DNA of 64,000 nucleotides from Alphaproteobacteria bacterium (GCA_016870115.1 VGCH01000015.1:1-64000); one strand, 5' to 3'. Positions 7,809 through 16,998 are shown, counted from the stretch's first letter. The notes: a model not told the origin generated them from the sequence alone. A program made the numbers and translations.

Positions 7809-9050
7809 GTGGTGGCGATCGCCGAAGCGATGCTGGCGGCAGGCTTGGCGTTTCTGTTCGCGCTTGGTCTCTACTACGCCTACCTAATCCGCGCGCCGCG
7901 CCGCGTCGACGGCGCAACGGAGCGCCCGTCAGCCGACGGGGGCGACCTGCCGCATGTCCTGGTGCAGCTTCCGGTGTTCAACGAACCGGTCGTCGTCGAG
8001 CGTGCGTTGCGCGCCGCCGCGTCCCTGGACTGGCCGCGCGAACGGCTCACGATCCAGCTCCTGGACGATAGCACCGACCGGACCACCGCCATCGCCGAGG
8101 CAGTTGCCGCGGAGTTGCGGCAGGGCGGGACCGACGTTCAGGTCGTGCGCCGCGCCGATCGCTCGGGCTTCAAGGCGGGCGCGCTGGAGGCGGGGCTCTC
8201 GCTTTCGTCCGCGCCCTTCGCGGCAGTGTTCGACGCCGACTTTGTGCCGCCCGCGGACTGGTTGCGTCGGGCGATGGCGCCGCTGATCGCGGATGGCCGC
8301 GTCGCATTCGTGCAGACGCGCATCGAGTGGGGCAACGGCGACGTCAATTGGCTGACCCGCGCCCAGCGGCTGATGCAGGATGCGCACTTCGCGGTCGAGC
8401 AGGACGGTCGCTACCGTCGCGGCGTGCCCTTCCAGTTCAACGGCACGGGGGGCATCTGGCGCCGTGCCGCGGTAGAGGATGCCGGGGGTTGGTCGCACGA
8501 CACGCTGTCCGAGGATCTCGATCTGGTGTTGCGCGTGCATCTCAAGGGCTGGCGCGGCGTCTTCCTGATGGAGCCGCATGTGGTGGGCGAGCTGCCCGCC
8601 GGACTGGTCGACTTCCGGGCCCAGCAGAGCCGCTGGTCCAAGGGCTTCGTGCAGGTGGCCCGCAAGCTCCTCGGCCCGATCTGGCGATCAGGCTGGTCGC
8701 TGCAGGCCAAGCTTGCCACCACGGCGCAGTTCGCGATCCAGGTCGCGTTCCCGGTGATGGCCATCACCCTGATCGCGCTGTTCATCGCGGCCTCCCGGCC
8801 GACGGGGCTGGACCCGTCTTTCCGGACCGCGCTCTGGGCGTTTCTCGCTACCGCGTTGGCGGTATTGGTCGGCATGACCTGGGGGGCCTATCGCCGGCTT
8901 GGACGTGGCGGCGTCGCGCGCTACATGGTGACCACGGCGAGCGTGCCGGCCGTCCTCGTCTATCTGGCGGTGGGCAACGCCGTCGCCATCGTTGCCGCGG
9001 GCTTCGGCCGGCGCACGGAGTTCAACCGCACGCCCAAGACGGGCGCCTGA
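7809..9050 (+). CDS. Processive family-2 glycosyltransferase (cellulose/mannan synthase-like), first copy
   Basis: A 413-residue membrane synthase that probably polymerises or extends a beta-linked glycan at the inner membrane. It has one N-terminal helix (about 3-25), a GT-A domain and three or four C-terminal helices (about 300-395). The four catalytic motifs of processive GT2 enzymes are all present: QLLDDSTD (about 75), FDADF (about 140), SEDLDL (about 237) and QQSRW (about 275). FNGTGGIWRR is also typical. A GTG start is used. It lies between the DevBCA operon and a second, paralogous synthase with the same architecture. No PilZ domain or cellulose-synthase BcsB partner is present. Confidence 0.87.
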   Translation: MVAIAEAMLAAGLAFLFALGLYYAYLIRAPRRVDGATERPSADGGDLPHVLVQLPVFNEPVVVERALRAAASLDWPRERLTIQLLDDSTDRTTAIAEAVAAELRQGGTDVQVVRRADRSGFKAGALEAGLSLSSAPFAAVFDADFVPPADWLRRAMAPLIADGRVAFVQTRIEWGNGDVNWLTRAQRLMQDAHFAVEQDGRYRRGVPFQFNGTGGIWRRAAVEDAGGWSHDTLSEDLDLVLRVHLKGWRGVFLMEPHVVGELPAGLVDFRAQQSRWSKGFVQVARKLLGPIWRSGWSLQAKLATTAQFAIQVAFPVMAITLIALFIAASRPTGLDPSFRTALWAFLATALAVLVGMTWGAYRRLGRGGVARYMVTTASVPAVLVYLAVGNAVAIVAAGFGRRTEFNRTPKTGA

Positions 9051-9062
9051 GCGCGAGGAACC

Positions 9063-10355
9063 TTGGAAACCCTGGCCTGGCTCCTGGCCGCGATCTTCGC
9101 GCTTGCCGCACTCGGCATCTCGGCCTTCGTCGGTAGCCTTTTCTACATGGTGTTGCTGAACCGCAGTCTGCGGGCGACTGGCCTCGCGCGCGAGGCGCGG
9201 CTGCTCGCTCTGCCGCTGCCGGCCGACGCCGAGCTGCCCCATGTGGTCGTGCAGATACCCTCCTTCAACGAGGGCGCGATCCTGCGGCGCGGCGTGGCGG
9301 CCGCGGCCAGCCTGGACTGGCCAGCTGACCGCCTGCACATCCAGCTGCTGGACGACAGCACCGATGCCACTGCGGAGATCGCCCGCGACGCGGGCGCCGA
9401 GTGGCGCGCCCGAGGCATCGACGTCGACGTGGTTCAACGCACCGAACGCACCGGGTTCAAGGGGGGCGCGCTGCAGGAAGGGCTGGAGCGCGTACCGCAC
9501 CGCTACTTCGCGATCTTCGACGTCGACTATACGCCCGCTCCCGATTTCCTGCGCCGCTGCATGCCGGCGCTGCTCGCCGAGCCTCGGCTCGGCTTCGTGC
9601 AGGCGCGCTTCGACTTCCTGAACGCGCGGGAGAACGCGCTGACCGAGATGCAGGCCGTGACGCTCGACGCGCACCTCGGCATGGAGCAGGCCACGCGTTG
9701 CTGGGCCGGCCATCCGCTGCCCTTCAACGGCACCTGCGGCATCTGGCGGCGCGACGCCATCGAGGCGGGCGGTGGCTGGCGCGGCGACACCGTGACCGAG
9801 GATCTCGATCTCACCTATCGGGGCTGGATGAAAGGCTGGCGCGGTCTGTTCCTGACCTCGGTTTCCGTCCCCGGCGAGCTGCCCGCGGATCGGGCGACCT
9901 GGCTGCGCCAGCAGCAGCGCTGGGCCGACGGTTTCCGCCATGTCTCGCTCAGGATGCTGCCCGAGATTCTCCGGGCGCCCGGACTGTCGGCATCGGCGCG
10001 CGCAGCGGCGGTCCTCCATCTCTGCATGGCGCTCAATCGGCCCTTCCTGCTCGTTGGCCTGCCCGCGGGTGTCCTCGCGGGCCTCCTGAGCCCCGCATTG
10101 GTTCCGTGTCTGGTCGCGATCTTTGTCGCCGCGGTTCTGTGGGCCATCACGACGCAGGCCATCTTCCTGCGCGAGGGTCACAACTTCATTCGCAAGGGTG
10201 AGATGCCGCTATCACGCTTCCTGCTGGTGCTTGCTCGGTTTGCAGCCGGGCAGGTGGCACAGCTTGCCCGCGCGTTGCCGGTCTGGTTCCGTTCGCTCGT
10301 CGCGCCTAAGCCCGTCGAGTTCGACCGGACACCCAAACGCGGCGATGGCAACTAG
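9063..10355 (+). CDS. Processive family-2 glycosyltransferase (cellulose/mannan synthase-like), second copy
   Basis: A 430-residue paralogue of the preceding gene with one N-terminal helix, a GT-A catalytic domain and a C-terminal membrane bundle. Its motifs are QLLDDSTD, FDVDYTP, TEDLDLTYRG and QQQRW. The DVD in place of the DAD of its neighbour and the different flanking residues suggest a separate linkage or acceptor rather than simple redundancy. The TTG start is 12 bases after the preceding stop. Both synthases end in a similar basic tail (RTPK near the C-terminus). It is the last gene of the operon and meets manC convergently, with a 119-bp repeat-like gap between them. Confidence 0.87.
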   Translation: METLAWLLAAIFALAALGISAFVGSLFYMVLLNRSLRATGLAREARLLALPLPADAELPHVVVQIPSFNEGAILRRGVAAAASLDWPADRLHIQLLDDSTDATAEIARDAGAEWRARGIDVDVVQRTERTGFKGGALQEGLERVPHRYFAIFDVDYTPAPDFLRRCMPALLAEPRLGFVQARFDFLNARENALTEMQAVTLDAHLGMEQATRCWAGHPLPFNGTCGIWRRDAIEAGGGWRGDTVTEDLDLTYRGWMKGWRGLFLTSVSVPGELPADRATWLRQQQRWADGFRHVSLRMLPEILRAPGLSASARAAAVLHLCMALNRPFLLVGLPAGVLAGLLSPALVPCLVAIFVAAVLWAITTQAIFLREGHNFIRKGEMPLSRFLLVLARFAAGQVAQLARALPVWFRSLVAPKPVEFDRTPKRGDGN

Positions 10356-10478
10356 AGCCTTTCCGACTTGGCGGGAGTCAGCCGGATCGGAACGGTGAGG
10401 CGCAAGGCATCGCCCGTGACGGGCTTCCGGTGAATCGGAGCCGCTGGCGCCGCGCCATCTGATCCGAAAACACTCTAG
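10352..10478. repeat. Intergenic palindromic element with CTAGAG ends
   Basis: Between the convergent GT2 and manC genes lies an element bounded by CTAGAG (10352-10357) and CTCTAG (10473-10478). The similarity of the ends extends inward: CTAGAGCCTTTCCGA on the left against CTAGAGTGTTTTCGGA on the reverse of the right. It resembles the RIME-like intergenic palindromes common in alphaproteobacteria and overlaps both stop codons, so it may also help end transcription. The resemblance is from memory and not confirmed. Confidence 0.5.
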
Positions 10479-11881
10479 ACGCGGGCGTAGACGTCCTCGT
10501 AGCGCACGATGTCGTCTTCCTCGAGATAGTCGCCGGTCTGGACCTCGACGACCTCGAGCTGCTCTTTCCCCGGATTCATCAGGCGGTGGATGCCGCCCAT
10601 CGGGATGTAGATCGACTCGTTCTCGTGCAGCGTGCTGATCGTGCCGTCGAGTACGACTTCGGCGATGCCGCGCACCACGACCCAGTGTTCGGCACGGCGC
10701 GAGTGGCTCTGCAGGCTGAGCTTGCCGCCCGGATTGACCGACAGGCGCTTGGCGCGGAACCGCTCGCCTCGATCGATATCCTGATAGCTGCCCCAGGGCC
10801 GGTGCATGACGGCGTGTTCCGTCGCCGCGCGATGCTTGCCCTTGGTCATGCGCTCCACGACGTCCTTCAGCCGGGGCAAGTTGGAGCGATGCCCGACCAG
10901 CACGGCGTCGCCCATCGCCACCACGACGACTTCCTCGACGCCGATGACGGCGGTGAGCGGGCCGTCCGAGCGGATGTAGGAGTTGCGTACATGGTCAAGC
11001 TCGACCGGGCCGTCGGTCACATTGCCGGCGCTGTCGGCGTCGCCGACATCGAGAAGTGCGTCCCAGGTGCCGAGATCGGACCAGCGGAAGCGGGCGGGAA
11101 TGACCCAGCACTTGTCGGTCCGTTCCATCAGCGCGTAGTCGATCGACTTGGCCGGCGACGCCTCGAACGCCGCCTTGTCGAGGAAGATCGCGTTGCCCGC
11201 CGTCCGCGAGTCGCGAATGGCGGCTTCCGCGGACTGGGCAATGGCGGGCTCGAAGCGGGCCAGTTCGGCCAGCAGCAGCCGGGGCGGGAAGAGGAAGTTG
11301 CCGCTGTTCCAGAGCAGTCCCTCGGCGATGTAGCGCAGCGCCGTCTGGGCGTTCGGCTTCTCGACGAACGCCGCCACTTTCAGGGCGGTCCCTATCTTCT
11401 CGCCGGCGGGCCGGATGTAGCCGTAGTCGGTCTTGGGCTCGGTCGGCGGGATGCCGAAGGTCGCGATGCCGCCGCGACGCGAGACCTCGAGGCCCTCGCG
11501 GCAGCCGGCGCGGAATTCGTCGGCGCCGATCACCAGATGGTCCGAGGCCAGCGCCAGCACGGCCTCCGCGCCGCGCTTGGCGGCATAGGCAGCCCCGGCG
11601 GCGATGGCCAGAGCCGAGTCGCGCCGCATCGGCTCGACCAGGATCTCCACGTCCGTTCCGATTTCGCGGGCCTGCTGTTCGGCCATAAAGCGGTAGGCGT
11701 CGCTGGTCGCCACGATGGGGCGCGAGAACAAGCCGGAGTCGGCAACGCGCTGCAAGGTCTGCTGGTAGGTCGATTGCGTGCCGAGCAGCGGGACGAACTG
11801 CTTCGGCATGCTCTCTCGCGACAGCGGCCACAGGCGCTTGCCGGCGCCGCCCACGAGGATGAGGGGAGTGATCGAAGCCAT
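10475..11881 (-). CDS. manC: Mannose-1-phosphate guanylyltransferase / mannose-6-phosphate isomerase (bifunctional)
   Basis: A 468-residue cytoplasmic enzyme that makes GDP-mannose, and probably also interconverts fructose-6-P and mannose-6-P. The N-terminal nucleotidyltransferase carries LVGGAGKRLWPLSRE and PKQFVPL (about 8-33). FVEKPNAQTA, near 165, is the usual sugar-phosphate loop. The C-terminal type II PMI cupin begins at RPWGSYQDI (about 350) and has SLQSHSRRAEHWVVV. The start at 11881 is chosen because the conserved Rossmann motif follows directly; the longer open frame upstream lies inside the neighbouring gene. It is convergent with the GT2 operon, and GDP-mannose could feed those synthases. 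The gene could equally be called algA or cpsB. Confidence 0.9.
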   Translation of the reverse strand: MASITPLILVGGAGKRLWPLSRESMPKQFVPLLGTQSTYQQTLQRVADSGLFSRPIVATSDAYRFMAEQQAREIGTDVEILVEPMRRDSALAIAAGAAYAAKRGAEAVLALASDHLVIGADEFRAGCREGLEVSRRGGIATFGIPPTEPKTDYGYIRPAGEKIGTALKVAAFVEKPNAQTALRYIAEGLLWNSGNFLFPPRLLLAELARFEPAIAQSAEAAIRDSRTAGNAIFLDKAAFEASPAKSIDYALMERTDKCWVIPARFRWSDLGTWDALLDVGDADSAGNVTDGPVELDHVRNSYIRSDGPLTAVIGVEEVVVVAMGDAVLVGHRSNLPRLKDVVERMTKGKHRAATEHAVMHRPWGSYQDIDRGERFRAKRLSVNPGGKLSLQSHSRRAEHWVVVRGIAEVVLDGTISTLHENESIYIPMGGIHRLMNPGKEQLEVVEVQTGDYLEEDDIVRYEDVYARV

Positions 11882-11901
11882 CGTGTCCGCCTGCTTGCCC
11901 G

Positions 11902-13602
11902 TCAATCGGAGGAACCGTCGCGACCGGAGGCCGCGTGGCGTGCCGCGATATAGCCGAAGGTCAGCGCCGGGCCAATGGTGATGCCCGCCCCGGGATAGGT
12001 TCCCCCCATGACGCTCGTCATGTCGTTGCCGGCGGCGTAGAGCCCGGCGATCGGCTTGCGCGCCCGATCCAGTACGCGGGCTTGGCCGTCGACGCTGAGG
12101 CCGAGGAAGGTGCCGATATCCCCCGGCACGAGCTTCATCGCATAGAACGGTCCGTCGACGAGCGGCGCCAGGCAAGGGTTGGGCCCATGGTTGGGGTCGC
12201 CGTTGAAGCGATGATACGCGTCGGTGCCCTTGCCGAAGTCGGGGTCCTTGCCCTGCACAGCGCTGCCGTTGAAGCGCTCAAAGGTGGCGACGAGCGTCTC
12301 GGGGTCGATGCCGAGTTTGCCGGCAAGCTCGCTCCAGCTCCGACCCTCGATCAGATAGCCGCTGCGCAGATGGCCGCCGAGCGGCATCGGTGCCGGGCCG
12401 ATCGCGCCCATGCCGTAGCGGCGGATCGCGCGCCGATCGCACAGCAGCCAACAGAAAGTCTGGGCCGCGCCTCGACAGACCTCGATCATCGCCGGCACGA
12501 AGTCATGGTACGAGGCAGCCTCGTTGGTGAACCTTTGCCCGGTTGGCGAAATCGCAATGAATCCCGGTTTTCCGCGATCCACGAAGTGGGGGAAGGGCAG
12601 CGTGCCGCCGCCCGGCTGGGGCACCAGCGACATCGGTGTCCACGCGGCCGCATAGGCGACATCCTCGGCGAGTGCGCCGCCGGCGCTTTCCCCCAGTCGA
12701 ATGCCGTCGCCGACATTGCCCGCCGGCGGTGCCGAGCGGTGCTGCGCGCCCGCCCGGACATGGCCGTAGTAGCGCTCGCGCAATTCGCCATTTGCCGGGA
12801 ACCCGCCACACGCCAGAACGACGCCGCGGCGAGTGCGGATCTCTCGCCGGGTTCCATGGTCCGACACGATGGCGCCGGTCACCCGACCGCCGTCGGTCGT
12901 CAGCTCGACGACCGGACACTCAAGCTTCAGCTCGATGCCGCGTTCCTGCGCGGAGAGCGCCATCGCCGCGATCAGCGCGTTGCCGTTGGCCAGGCGCGTG
13001 CCGCGCTTGTGTGACACCCGATCGACGGCATAGCGGACCACCATCCCGGCCACGTGCGCGAGCGACCTTGCCGAGTGGGTCATGTTGAAAATATGCGGCA
13101 GGTCGCCTCGGCCAAGCATCATGCCGCCGAACGCCATCATCGTCGCGAGTGGCGGGCGCAGTTCGCCGAAGCGTCGCCCGAGGCGCCGCCCGTCGAACGG
13201 CTCCGGCAAGAGGGATCGGCCGCCCTGGGCGGCGCCCGGCTTTCCGGGGTGGTAGTCCGCCCAGACGGGCACGGCTGCATAGCGCACATGCGTTTCGCGT
13301 TCGAGAAACTCGACGGCCTCGTTGCAGGTGCCGAGGAAGGCGTCGGCCAGCTCGCGATTCAGCCGATTGCCTGCTTCCGCCTGCAGATACGCAAGCGCAT
13401 TCTCCGCCGAGTCGGCGATGCCCAGCGCGCGGCCGTGGCGGTTGCCGGGAATCCAGATGACGCCCGCGGAGTAGCAGGTGGTGCCGCCGAACTGGGGTTC
13501 CTTCTCGACCATCAACACATCGAGCCCGGCGTGCGAGCCGGCCAGCGCGGCCGAGAAACCGGCGGCACCGGAGCCGACGACGAGAAGGTCCGTTTCGATC
13601 AT
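11902..13602 (-). CDS. FAD-dependent oxidoreductase, 3-ketosteroid-dehydrogenase-like
   Basis: A 566-residue flavoprotein of the fumarate-reductase/KstD superfamily that introduces or removes a C=C bond next to a carbonyl. The FAD-binding dinucleotide fold is LLVVGSGAAGFSAAL at residues 6-20. The second FAD contact is GTYPGAGITIGPALTFGY near the C-terminus, which is characteristic of 3-ketosteroid-delta-1-dehydrogenase and FAD-fumarate-reductase relatives. GGFPANGELRERYY is also typical. There is no signal peptide. It lies 19 bases after the CNG channel stop and 20 bases before manC on the same strand. I do not see steroid-catabolic neighbours, so the substrate is open. Confidence 0.8.
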   Translation of the reverse strand: MIETDLLVVGSGAAGFSAALAGSHAGLDVLMVEKEPQFGGTTCYSAGVIWIPGNRHGRALGIADSAENALAYLQAEAGNRLNRELADAFLGTCNEAVEFLERETHVRYAAVPVWADYHPGKPGAAQGGRSLLPEPFDGRRLGRRFGELRPPLATMMAFGGMMLGRGDLPHIFNMTHSARSLAHVAGMVVRYAVDRVSHKRGTRLANGNALIAAMALSAQERGIELKLECPVVELTTDGGRVTGAIVSDHGTRREIRTRRGVVLACGGFPANGELRERYYGHVRAGAQHRSAPPAGNVGDGIRLGESAGGALAEDVAYAAAWTPMSLVPQPGGGTLPFPHFVDRGKPGFIAISPTGQRFTNEAASYHDFVPAMIEVCRGAAQTFCWLLCDRRAIRRYGMGAIGPAPMPLGGHLRSGYLIEGRSWSELAGKLGIDPETLVATFERFNGSAVQGKDPDFGKGTDAYHRFNGDPNHGPNPCLAPLVDGPFYAMKLVPGDIGTFLGLSVDGQARVLDRARKPIAGLYAAGNDMTSVMGGTYPGAGITIGPALTFGYIAARHAASGRDGSSD

Positions 13603-13621
13603 ACGGGGAACGAGGCTCCGG

Positions 13622-14794
13622 TCACGGTGTCAGATGGGGCGACGCGGCGCGGTTCTCCGCGCGGCGGCGGGCCGCTTCCTCCTCGACCGCCTGGATCAGC
13701 GCCGGATTGTGGCCGGCGATTTGGTAGAAGTCCGACGCGTAGAGGACAAGCAGCGTTGTCGGCTCGGTGGTCGCGACTGACGCGTTGCGCGAACGCCGGT
13801 CGAGCAGCGACATCTCGCCGAAGAAACCTCCGGCGTGGAGAGGGATTCGCCGGTCGTCCAGCCGCACCTCGACCGCGCCCGAGGTGATGAAGAACATGCT
13901 GTCGCCGGGGTCGCCGCGGCGCACGACCGTGACCCGAGCGGGATAGTGCCGCGTGCGCAGCCGGCCCACGATCTCCGACAGAGTGATGGTGCCGAGCCGC
14001 GTGAAGATCGGGACGCGCGAGACCTGCTCCCAGACGCGCAAGAACTCGCGTCGCTTCTCCTCCTCGGCAAAACCGGTCGCGAGCACACCGGTCATGAGTG
14101 CCAGGACCGCGATGCCACTGACCATGACCAGAGCGCCCACCATGCGGCCCGCCGTGGTGAGCGGCACGACGTCGCCATAGCCGGTGGTGGTCAGCGTGGT
14201 GATCGACCACCACAGCGAGGCTCCGATCGTGCCGAACGCGGCCGGCTGGCCGTCGCGCTCGAAAATGTGGGCGAGCGTCGCGGAGCTTACCAATACCGAA
14301 AGGAAAATGACGGCGATCGCGGCGAGAGTGTTGCGCTCGTTGGAGAGCACGCGCATCAGCACTGCCGCGGCCGGCGCGTGCGTTCCGAGCTTGAGGATCC
14401 AGAGCAGGCAAAAAGCGGACGCTGCCTCGGCGCCGTGCGCGGCGTAGCCGGACACGACCATGAAGGTTGGAAGTGCGGCGAGGAGCCCGACGGTCCCGTT
14501 CCACGAGACCGCCCAGCGCAGACGCGCGGCGTTCTCGTTCGCGACCACGACGGTCCGGTCCTCGGGCGCGGCCCACAGCCGAACGAGGTACTCGAGCAGG
14601 AACGCGACCGACACGAGATGGAGCGTCACGAGGCAAATCAACTCGACACGCTCGGGGAGATCGGAGGCCGAGGACAGTACGGCGGAAACCAACCCGACCG
14701 CGAGGGCGCAGAAATGGAGCGCGCGCCAGCGGCGGCCGGCACGGCTGTCGTCGCCGGTCCGCATGGGCCGGAAGACCTGTTCGCGCAGAGTCAC
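13622..14794 (-). CDS. Cyclic-nucleotide-gated K+ channel (MloK1-like)
   Basis: A 390-residue inner-membrane channel with six membrane segments. The pore helix and selectivity filter are SLWWSITTLTTTGYGDVVP (GYGD filter, near residue 205). A C-terminal cyclic-nucleotide-binding domain follows (about 260-370), with GDSMFFITSGAVEV and FFGEMSLLDRRSRNASV; the conserved GE and R of the phosphate-binding cassette are both present. The GTG at 14794 is preferred to an ATG 60 bases upstream because GGGGAGTAAGG lies just before it. This is close to MloK1-family length. It is divergent from the hydantoinase operon across a gap with nested inverted repeats. Its physiological role is unknown. Confidence 0.85.
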   Translation of the reverse strand: MTLREQVFRPMRTGDDSRAGRRWRALHFCALAVGLVSAVLSSASDLPERVELICLVTLHLVSVAFLLEYLVRLWAAPEDRTVVVANENAARLRWAVSWNGTVGLLAALPTFMVVSGYAAHGAEAASAFCLLWILKLGTHAPAAAVLMRVLSNERNTLAAIAVIFLSVLVSSATLAHIFERDGQPAAFGTIGASLWWSITTLTTTGYGDVVPLTTAGRMVGALVMVSGIAVLALMTGVLATGFAEEEKRREFLRVWEQVSRVPIFTRLGTITLSEIVGRLRTRHYPARVTVVRRGDPGDSMFFITSGAVEVRLDDRRIPLHAGGFFGEMSLLDRRSRNASVATTEPTTLLVLYASDFYQIAGHNPALIQAVEEEAARRRAENRAASPHLTP

Positions 14795-14913
14795 ATACCT
14801 TACTCCCCGGACGACGATAGGCGGACCCTGCGGCAGGGGGCAACCGCGAGGCATGCGAATTGCATGGCTGCCGGGCGCGGTCTAGGGTCCGCCACCGCAG
14901 CGGGGGGAGCAAG
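14795..14913. promoter_or_regulatory. Divergent intergenic region with nested inverted repeats
   Basis: The gap between the K+ channel and hyuA contains a perfect 10-bp inverted repeat, GGCGGACCCT (14820-14829) and AGGGTCCGCC (14884-14893). Near its centre is a second one, CATGC-GAATT-GCATG (14852-14866). The two are almost concentric. This could be a regulator-binding site or a looped operator controlling one or both genes; no local regulator gene is seen. I find no clear -35/-10 pair. Confidence 0.45.
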
Positions 14914-16992
14914 TTGGGGTCGGATTTGCGTATTGCCGTCGACATCGGTGGGACCTTCACGGATGTCGTTTTGGAGGAGCCGGGTCGGCGTCTGACCGTT
15001 AAACTGCTCACCACGCCACAGCGGCCGGAGGAGGCCGTGCTGGAGGGGATGCGCGGCATCCTTGCTGACGCAGGGCGTGGCTTCGCCGATGTCGCCGTCT
15101 TCATCCATGGGACGACGCTGGCCACCAACGCGGTGATCGAGCGGCGCGGCGCGCGGACCGCGCTGATCGCGACTGAGGGCTTTCGGGATGTGCTCGATAT
15201 CGCCAACGAGAGCCGCTACGACCAGTACGACCTCACGATCGAGAAGCCGCAGCCCCTGACACCGCGCGCGCTGCGCTTCACCGTGCCGGAGCGGATGGAC
15301 GTCCACGGCCGGGTTCGTCTCGCGCTCGACGAGGCGGCCGTCCGCGAGGTCGCCGCCGAGCTCAAGCGCGGTGGCATCGAGAGCGTGGCGGTCGCCTACC
15401 TCCACTCCTACGCCAACCCCGCGCATGAGCAGCGCACCCGCGATATCCTGAAAGCCGAGTTGCCATCGATCTGGGTCACGCTGTCGAGCGAGGTCTGTCC
15501 CGAGGTGCGCGAGTACGAGCGGACCTCGACCGCGGTGGCAAACGCCTACGTCCAGCCGCTGATGGACTCCTACCTTGAGCGCATGCAGCGCGCGCTGAAG
15601 GCAGAAGGATTCGGAGGCACGGTCTATCTGGTGACCTCGGGTGGCGGATTGACGGCGATCGACACGGCGCGCCGCTTTCCCGTGCGATTGGTGGAGTCGG
15701 GGCCGGCGGGCGGTGCGATCTTCGCGGCCGAGGTCGCGGCGCGCGCCAGCGAGAAGCGTGCGCTGAGCTACGACATGGGCGGCACGACCGCCAAGATCTG
15801 TCTGATCGACGCCTACCAGCCGCATACCGCCCGGCTCTTCGAGGTCGATCGCTCGGCCCGCTTCATGAAGGGCTCCGGACTACCGGTGCGAATTCCGGTG
15901 ATCGAGATGGTCGAGATCGGCGCGGGAGGCGGATCGATCGCGCGCCTCGATGCGCTCAAGCGCGTCACGGTTGGGCCGGAGAGTGCCGGCGCCGAACCCG
16001 GACCCGCCTGTTATGGCCGCGGGGGCACCAGACCCGCCGTGACCGATGCCAACGTGGTTCTGGGCACCATCGATCCGGCGGACTTCGCCGGTGGGACGAT
16101 TGCGCTGGACCGCGCAGCTGCTGAGCGGGCACTGGACGCGGCCATCGGCAACGAACTCGGCCTGTCGACCGATATGTCGGCTTTCGCGGTGTATGAGATG
16201 GTTTCGGAAAACATGGCGAGCGCGGCGCGCGTGCATGCCGTCGAGCGCGGTGCCGCCATCGCGCAATACACTCTAATCGCCTTTGGTGGCGCCGCGCCGC
16301 TGCATGCCGCGCGGGTCGCCGAGAAGATCGGCGTCGATCGTGTGATCGTACCGCCCAATGCCGGCGTTGGCTCGGCCGTGGGGTTCCTGGCCGCGCCTGT
16401 CGCGTTTGAGCTGGTGCGCAGCCGCTACATGCGCGTCCGGGAGTTCGATGCACCGGACGCGACGGCGCTGCTTGACGAAATGAGCCGCGAGGCGAGGGCG
16501 CTGGTGCTTCCCGGTGCGCGCGGCGCCCCGGTGCGTGAGCGCCGGCTCGCCTTCATGCGATATGTCGGGCAGGGCCACGAGATCACGGTGGATGTACCGG
16601 TCCGCGCGCTCACCGCGGCCGACGGCGAAGCCATGCTGCAGAGCTTCGAGCGCGACTATGCGGCTCTGTTTGAAAGGCACATTCCGGGTGCGGCCATCGA
16701 AATCCTGAGCTGGTCGGTTCAGGTCTCGACCGAAGCGCGCCGACCCGAGGCGGCTCGGGACGCGGTGCGGACGGCGGCGCCGCCGGCGTCCGGCCGGCGG
16801 CGGGTGTTCGACGGGCGATCGGGCCGCGCCGACGAAGTCCCTGTCTGGCGGCGGGAGAAGCTGCCGGTTGGTGCGGTTCTTGCAGGTCCCGCGGTGATCT
16901 CGGAGGACGAGACCTCGACCTGGATTTCGGGCAGATTCGATGCACACATCGACGCGGCCGGCTGTATCGTGATGGTCCGCAAGGCAAGCTAG
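14914..16992 (+). CDS. hyuA: Hydantoinase/oxoprolinase subunit A (HyuA)
   Basis: A 692-residue ATP-dependent amidohydrolase subunit, cytoplasmic, that acts with HyuB. The family opens five-membered cyclic amides such as N-methylhydantoin or 5-oxoproline, or carboxylates ketones. The N-terminal ATPase fold begins RIAVDIGGTFTDVVL. HGTTLATNAVIERRG follows near 65, and LSYDMGGTTAKICLID lies in the second lobe near 285. The TTG start has GGGGGGAG 5 bases upstream. The upstream in-frame ATG would add 18 unconserved residues. It is the first gene of an eight-gene operon whose last product resembles sarcosine/dimethylglycine dehydrogenase; that makes N-methylhydantoin or a relative a plausible substrate. 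Confidence 0.88.
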   Translation: MGSDLRIAVDIGGTFTDVVLEEPGRRLTVKLLTTPQRPEEAVLEGMRGILADAGRGFADVAVFIHGTTLATNAVIERRGARTALIATEGFRDVLDIANESRYDQYDLTIEKPQPLTPRALRFTVPERMDVHGRVRLALDEAAVREVAAELKRGGIESVAVAYLHSYANPAHEQRTRDILKAELPSIWVTLSSEVCPEVREYERTSTAVANAYVQPLMDSYLERMQRALKAEGFGGTVYLVTSGGGLTAIDTARRFPVRLVESGPAGGAIFAAEVAARASEKRALSYDMGGTTAKICLIDAYQPHTARLFEVDRSARFMKGSGLPVRIPVIEMVEIGAGGGSIARLDALKRVTVGPESAGAEPGPACYGRGGTRPAVTDANVVLGTIDPADFAGGTIALDRAAAERALDAAIGNELGLSTDMSAFAVYEMVSENMASAARVHAVERGAAIAQYTLIAFGGAAPLHAARVAEKIGVDRVIVPPNAGVGSAVGFLAAPVAFELVRSRYMRVREFDAPDATALLDEMSREARALVLPGARGAPVRERRLAFMRYVGQGHEITVDVPVRALTAADGEAMLQSFERDYAALFERHIPGAAIEILSWSVQVSTEARRPEAARDAVRTAAPPASGRRRVFDGRSGRADEVPVWRREKLPVGAVLAGPAVISEDETSTWISGRFDAHIDAAGCIVMVRKAS

Positions 16993-16998
16993 GACACC

